Assembly (NCBI GenBank): GCA_014803505.1
Contig: JAAVBM010000107.1
Span: forward strand, 1-64,000
Length of the DNA stretch: 64,000 nt
Source: a bacterium
Lineage (GTDB): Bacteria > Cyanobacteriota > Vampirovibrionia > Gastranaerophilales > Gastranaerophilaceae
Reading direction: 5' to 3'
Shown here: positions 61,325 through 64,000 of the stretch, piece after piece
Layout of the letters: each line of letters begins with the position of its first letter
Numbering within the stretch: position 1 is the stretch's first letter
Notes under the pieces: model-generated
Seen by the model: the letters and a program-made list of their open reading frames with translations, nothing else
Database searches by the model: none
What the model was told of the DNA's origin: nothing
Program-made: the position numbers and the translations under genes

Positions 61325-63214
61325 ATGGCAGGCACGTGGGATGAATTAGTACAACAAATAAAAGAACGCTTGGATATTGTAGATATAGTATCCGAACAAG
61401 TTGTGCTGAAAAAAAGAGGTAACAATTATTGGGGACTTTGTCCGTTTCACAAAGACAAAAACCCTTCATTCTGTGTTACTCCGCATTTAGGCATTTACAA
61501 ATGTTTCAGCTGTGGCGAAGCAGGAGATGCTTTGAAATTCCTGATGAAAACCCGTAATATTGAATTCAAAGATTTAATTGTTGAACTTGCCGACAAATTC
61601 GGACTCGAAATCCCTGCAACTCATCAAAAATCAGACGGTTCATCTAAAGAAATTAAACAACAAATGCTTAAAGCTACTGAAATCGCCGCTGAATTTTACC
61701 ATGATTTGCTTCTGAGAAACAAAGATACCAACGCTGAACCCGCTCTTGATTATTTGACTAAACGCGGTATCGGAACAGATATTATTAAAAAATTCCACAT
61801 CGGCGTTGCTTCCAAATCTTTTACAACCCTCTACGATGAGTTAAGAAAAGATTTCTCTAACGAGGTTTTAGAAAAAGCAGGATTGATTTTAAAAAGCGAA
61901 AAAGGCGGATACATCGACCGCTTCAGAAATCGTGTAATTATTCCGATTCAAAATGAAAACGGCGAATTCGTTGCTTTCGGTGCTCGCGCTTTGGAAAAAG
62001 ATCAGAATCCAAAATATTTAAATTCTTCTGATTCATTAATATATAATAAGAGTCGTTTACTCTACGGATTATACACCGCAAAAGACGCTATCAAAGAAAA
62101 TGATTCCGTAATTCTTATGGAAGGATATTTTGATGTTATATCTTCACAGGCTCATGGCATTGAAAACTGTGTTGCATCTTGCGGAACTTCACTAACTCCG
62201 GATCACGTTAAACTGCTTTCCCGTTATACTAAATCCAGAAGAATCTATCTGTCCTTTGATACAGATTCTGCAGGACAAAAAGCTACTGCAAGAGGTGCAG
62301 AAATTATTAAAGAAGTTTTTGCAGGATTAGGTAATATTAAGCAATTCGATGAAAGCTATCTTTCTGCTGACAAAGACAAATATGCATGCGAAATTCGTGT
62401 AATCGCGCCACCTGAAGGTAAAGACCCTGACGAATTCGTTCGCTCGGTCGGTGCTGATGCTTACAAAATGTACATGGAAAACGCTCCGCTATTTATTGAT
62501 TTTCAATTGAACAGTATTCTGAAAAACAAAGACAAGTTCTCTTCACCACAAGAGAAAGCTCAATTTGTAAGATCAGTTATTCCAATTCTTGTCGAAATTC
62601 AGAACAAAATTATTCGTGCAGAATATATCGAAATGGTTGCGCAAGCGCTTTCCATCAATAGCGACGCTCTTAGAACCGAAATAAGCTCCTTCGAACGCGC
62701 TAATCTGCCAAAAGTTGAAAGAATTGTTAAGAATGTAACAAAAAGTGACTCCGTTCTAAAAAAAGCGCAAAAAAATTTGTTGAGTGTTTTTTTAGTACCC
62801 GACAGTCATTTTACATTTACCCAGATCAATGAAATGATTGGTGACGTTGCATTTGATGACGAAATATTAATAATTGTAAAATCTACAATTGACAAATTAA
62901 TATATAGCGTAAATAATGTGAAAGAATTAATCGAACATTTATATACTGAATTTGTTGAAAACCCTGATGCACAAAGCGTTTTACCAGAGTTAATATCAAC
63001 ATCGGAAGCATATAGAGGTCTGACAGCAGAAGATTTTGAATGTGTAATTAAAGAAACTATTGCAAAAATCAATCAATGCAGACACATTAAGGAAATTGAA
63101 CATATTAAAAAGATGTACAAAGGAATCGACGACGACGATCCTGAAGCCCTTAAAATTCAAATACAACTAAGAGATAAAATAAAGAAAAAAAGACAAAAAT
63201 CGGAGAAGAATTAG
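61325..63214 (+). CDS. dnaG: DNA primase
   Basis: DnaG makes RNA primers for replication. The 629-residue protein has the CHC2 zinc finger (CPFHKDKNPSF, YKCFSCGEAGD, ~40-65) and the RNA polymerase core with TOPRIM (MEGYFDVI and LSFDTDSAGQ). A helicase-binding C-terminal domain follows. The ATG lies 6 nt after TACAAT, so it may be leaderless. It is adjacent to rpoD, and dnaG-rpoD is a common macromolecular synthesis arrangement. Confidence 0.97.
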   Translation: MAGTWDELVQQIKERLDIVDIVSEQVVLKKRGNNYWGLCPFHKDKNPSFCVTPHLGIYKCFSCGEAGDALKFLMKTRNIEFKDLIVELADKFGLEIPATHQKSDGSSKEIKQQMLKATEIAAEFYHDLLLRNKDTNAEPALDYLTKRGIGTDIIKKFHIGVASKSFTTLYDELRKDFSNEVLEKAGLILKSEKGGYIDRFRNRVIIPIQNENGEFVAFGARALEKDQNPKYLNSSDSLIYNKSRLLYGLYTAKDAIKENDSVILMEGYFDVISSQAHGIENCVASCGTSLTPDHVKLLSRYTKSRRIYLSFDTDSAGQKATARGAEIIKEVFAGLGNIKQFDESYLSADKDKYACEIRVIAPPEGKDPDEFVRSVGADAYKMYMENAPLFIDFQLNSILKNKDKFSSPQEKAQFVRSVIPILVEIQNKIIRAEYIEMVAQALSINSDALRTEISSFERANLPKVERIVKNVTKSDSVLKKAQKNLLSVFLVPDSHFTFTQINEMIGDVAFDDEILIIVKSTIDKLIYSVNNVKELIEHLYTEFVENPDAQSVLPELISTSEAYRGLTAEDFECVIKETIAKINQCRHIKEIEHIKKMYKGIDDDDPEALKIQIQLRDKIKKKRQKSEKN

Positions 63215-64000
63215 ATGACAAAGAAAAGACAATCAGGCTCCTCAGTAATAAGTGTAATGGAAGATGATGCACTTGATTTACAAGATATTAGCGAGGATGC
63301 GGTTTTAGACGCTGAGAATGATGCTATTAATTATATGAACGTTGATATCTCTACTGATAATATTGAAGATATTGTTACTTCAAAAATGGGTGACAAAATC
63401 TCTCAAGAAGATATCTATATGTTACATTCAACTGATGAACCGGATCCGAATGATTTAGAATTACCTAAAAATGTTGCTATCGATGACCCTGTAAGATTAT
63501 ACTTACGTGAAATCGGTAGAATTAAATTGTTATCTGCTAATGAAGAAATTGAATTAGCAAGAAAAATTCTTGAAGGCGGTACTCCGGGCGCTATTGCAAA
63601 AAGAAAACTTGTTCAAGCTAACTTACGTTTGGTTGTAAGTATCGCTAAAAAATACGTTGGACGCGGAATGCTTTTCTTAGACCTTATCCAAGAAGGTAAC
63701 TTAGGTCTTATTAGAGCAGCTGAAAAGTTCGACCACGAAAGAGGTTTCAAATTCTCAACTTATGCAACTTGGTGGATTAGACAAGCTATCACTCGTGCTA
63801 TCGCTGACCAAGCAAGAACTATCAGAATCCCTGTTCACATGGTTGAAACTATCAACAAGTTGAAAAAAGTTACCAGAAAACTTGCTCAAGATCTTTCCAG
63901 AAAACCAACCGAAGATGAATTGGCTGCTGAAATGAATGTTTCTATTCCAAAACTTCGTGAAATAATTAAAATCGCTCAAGAACCTCTATCTTTAGAAACT
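63215..64000 (+). CDS. rpoD: RNA polymerase primary sigma factor RpoD (partial)
   Basis: Only the first 262 codons lie in the window; the gene continues past base 64000. The N-terminus is a short acidic tail of ~85 residues, shorter than E. coli region 1.1. Region 1.2 ([14 protein letters not shown]) follows, then region 2 ([39 protein letters not shown]), which binds the -10 box, then the start of region 3. It starts 1 nt past the dnaG stop, so they are one operon. Confidence 0.95.
   Translation, partial: MTKKRQSGSSVISVMEDDALDLQDISEDAVLDAENDAINYMNVDISTDNIEDIVTSKMGDKISQEDIYMLHSTDEPDPNDLELPKNVAIDDPVRLYLREIGRIKLLSANEEIELARKILEGGTPGAIAKRKLVQANLRLVVSIAKKYVGRGMLFLDLIQEGNLGLIRAAEKFDHERGFKFSTYATWWIRQAITRAIADQARTIRIPVHMVETINKLKKVTRKLAQDLSRKPTEDELAAEMNVSIPKLREIIKIAQEPLSLET

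Noticed and set aside
1-64000. CRISPR arrays, transposases, integrases or prophage genes
   Set aside because: I found no regularly spaced direct repeats and no mobile-element protein. The small repeats listed are palindromic elements without coding capacity.

Overview
The window is AT-rich bacterial chromosome, densely coded on both strands, with no phage, transposase or CRISPR genes. It suggests a low-GC diderm of the Cyanobacteria/Melainabacteria branch, perhaps a gut Gastranaerophilales-like organism. The evidence is a coiled-coil DivIVA-like protein of cyanobacterial type beside coaD, a VKOR-thioredoxin fusion, reverse rubrerythrin and other anaerobe-type genes, an Mce/MlaD protein and a TonB-C-like protein that imply an outer membrane, and a type IV pilin-like protein. 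This lineage call is an inference from gene content; no 16S sequence lies in the window.

Layout. 1-8000: an rRNA-leader-like stretch with its promoter, then secA, a large SNF2 ATPase and gpmI, all minus strand. 8-14 kb: a small ribbon-helix-helix regulator divergent from an orphan gene, a repeat-rich 0.77 kb gap, coaD with two genes that share a duplicated module, then rpmG-trnW-secE-nusG-rplK-rplA, ended by a terminator where rplJL-rpoBC often follow. 14-27 kb: tRNA-Val with a hairpin-rich downstream element, a symporter with an ACT protein, a GH57 glycosidase, nadC/nadB, a NarL-type regulator, nusA/rimP, a coiled-coil protein with a 16-base homopolymer, and anmK. 27-37 kb: a candidate structured RNA, a tandem WYL regulator pair, der, TPR proteins, VKOR-Trx/queH and an asparaginase. 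36-50 kb: two LysM cell-wall hydrolases, upp/mlaD, reverse rubrerythrin behind a Fur-family box, a three-gene envelope operon (VWA-like, FHA-like membrane, TonB-C-like), corA and a pilin-like gene. 50-64 kb: RNase P RNA, tmk-TPR-RNaseH-like-map, holA-holB, plsY, ffh, fba, a small AbrB/HTH module with repeated operators, dnaG and the start of rpoD.

Most genes are housekeeping: secretion (secA, secE, ffh), translation and transcription (rplK, rplA, rpmG, nusG, nusA, rimP, der, map, rnpB), replication (holA, holB, dnaG, tmk), central carbon (gpmI, fba, GH57) and NAD synthesis (nadB, nadC). The less ordinary material is in short structured sequences and small operons. A ~60-nt element supplies the TAG stop codon of both nadC and fba. 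A near-copy of the tRNA-Val 3' end lies 183 nt downstream, beyond a chain of hairpins. A peptidoglycan amidase without a signal peptide carries tandem ~120-residue repeats. The VWA/FHA/TonB operon is unassigned. Several genes appear to have leaderless promoters, with a -10 hexamer 6-8 nt before the ATG.
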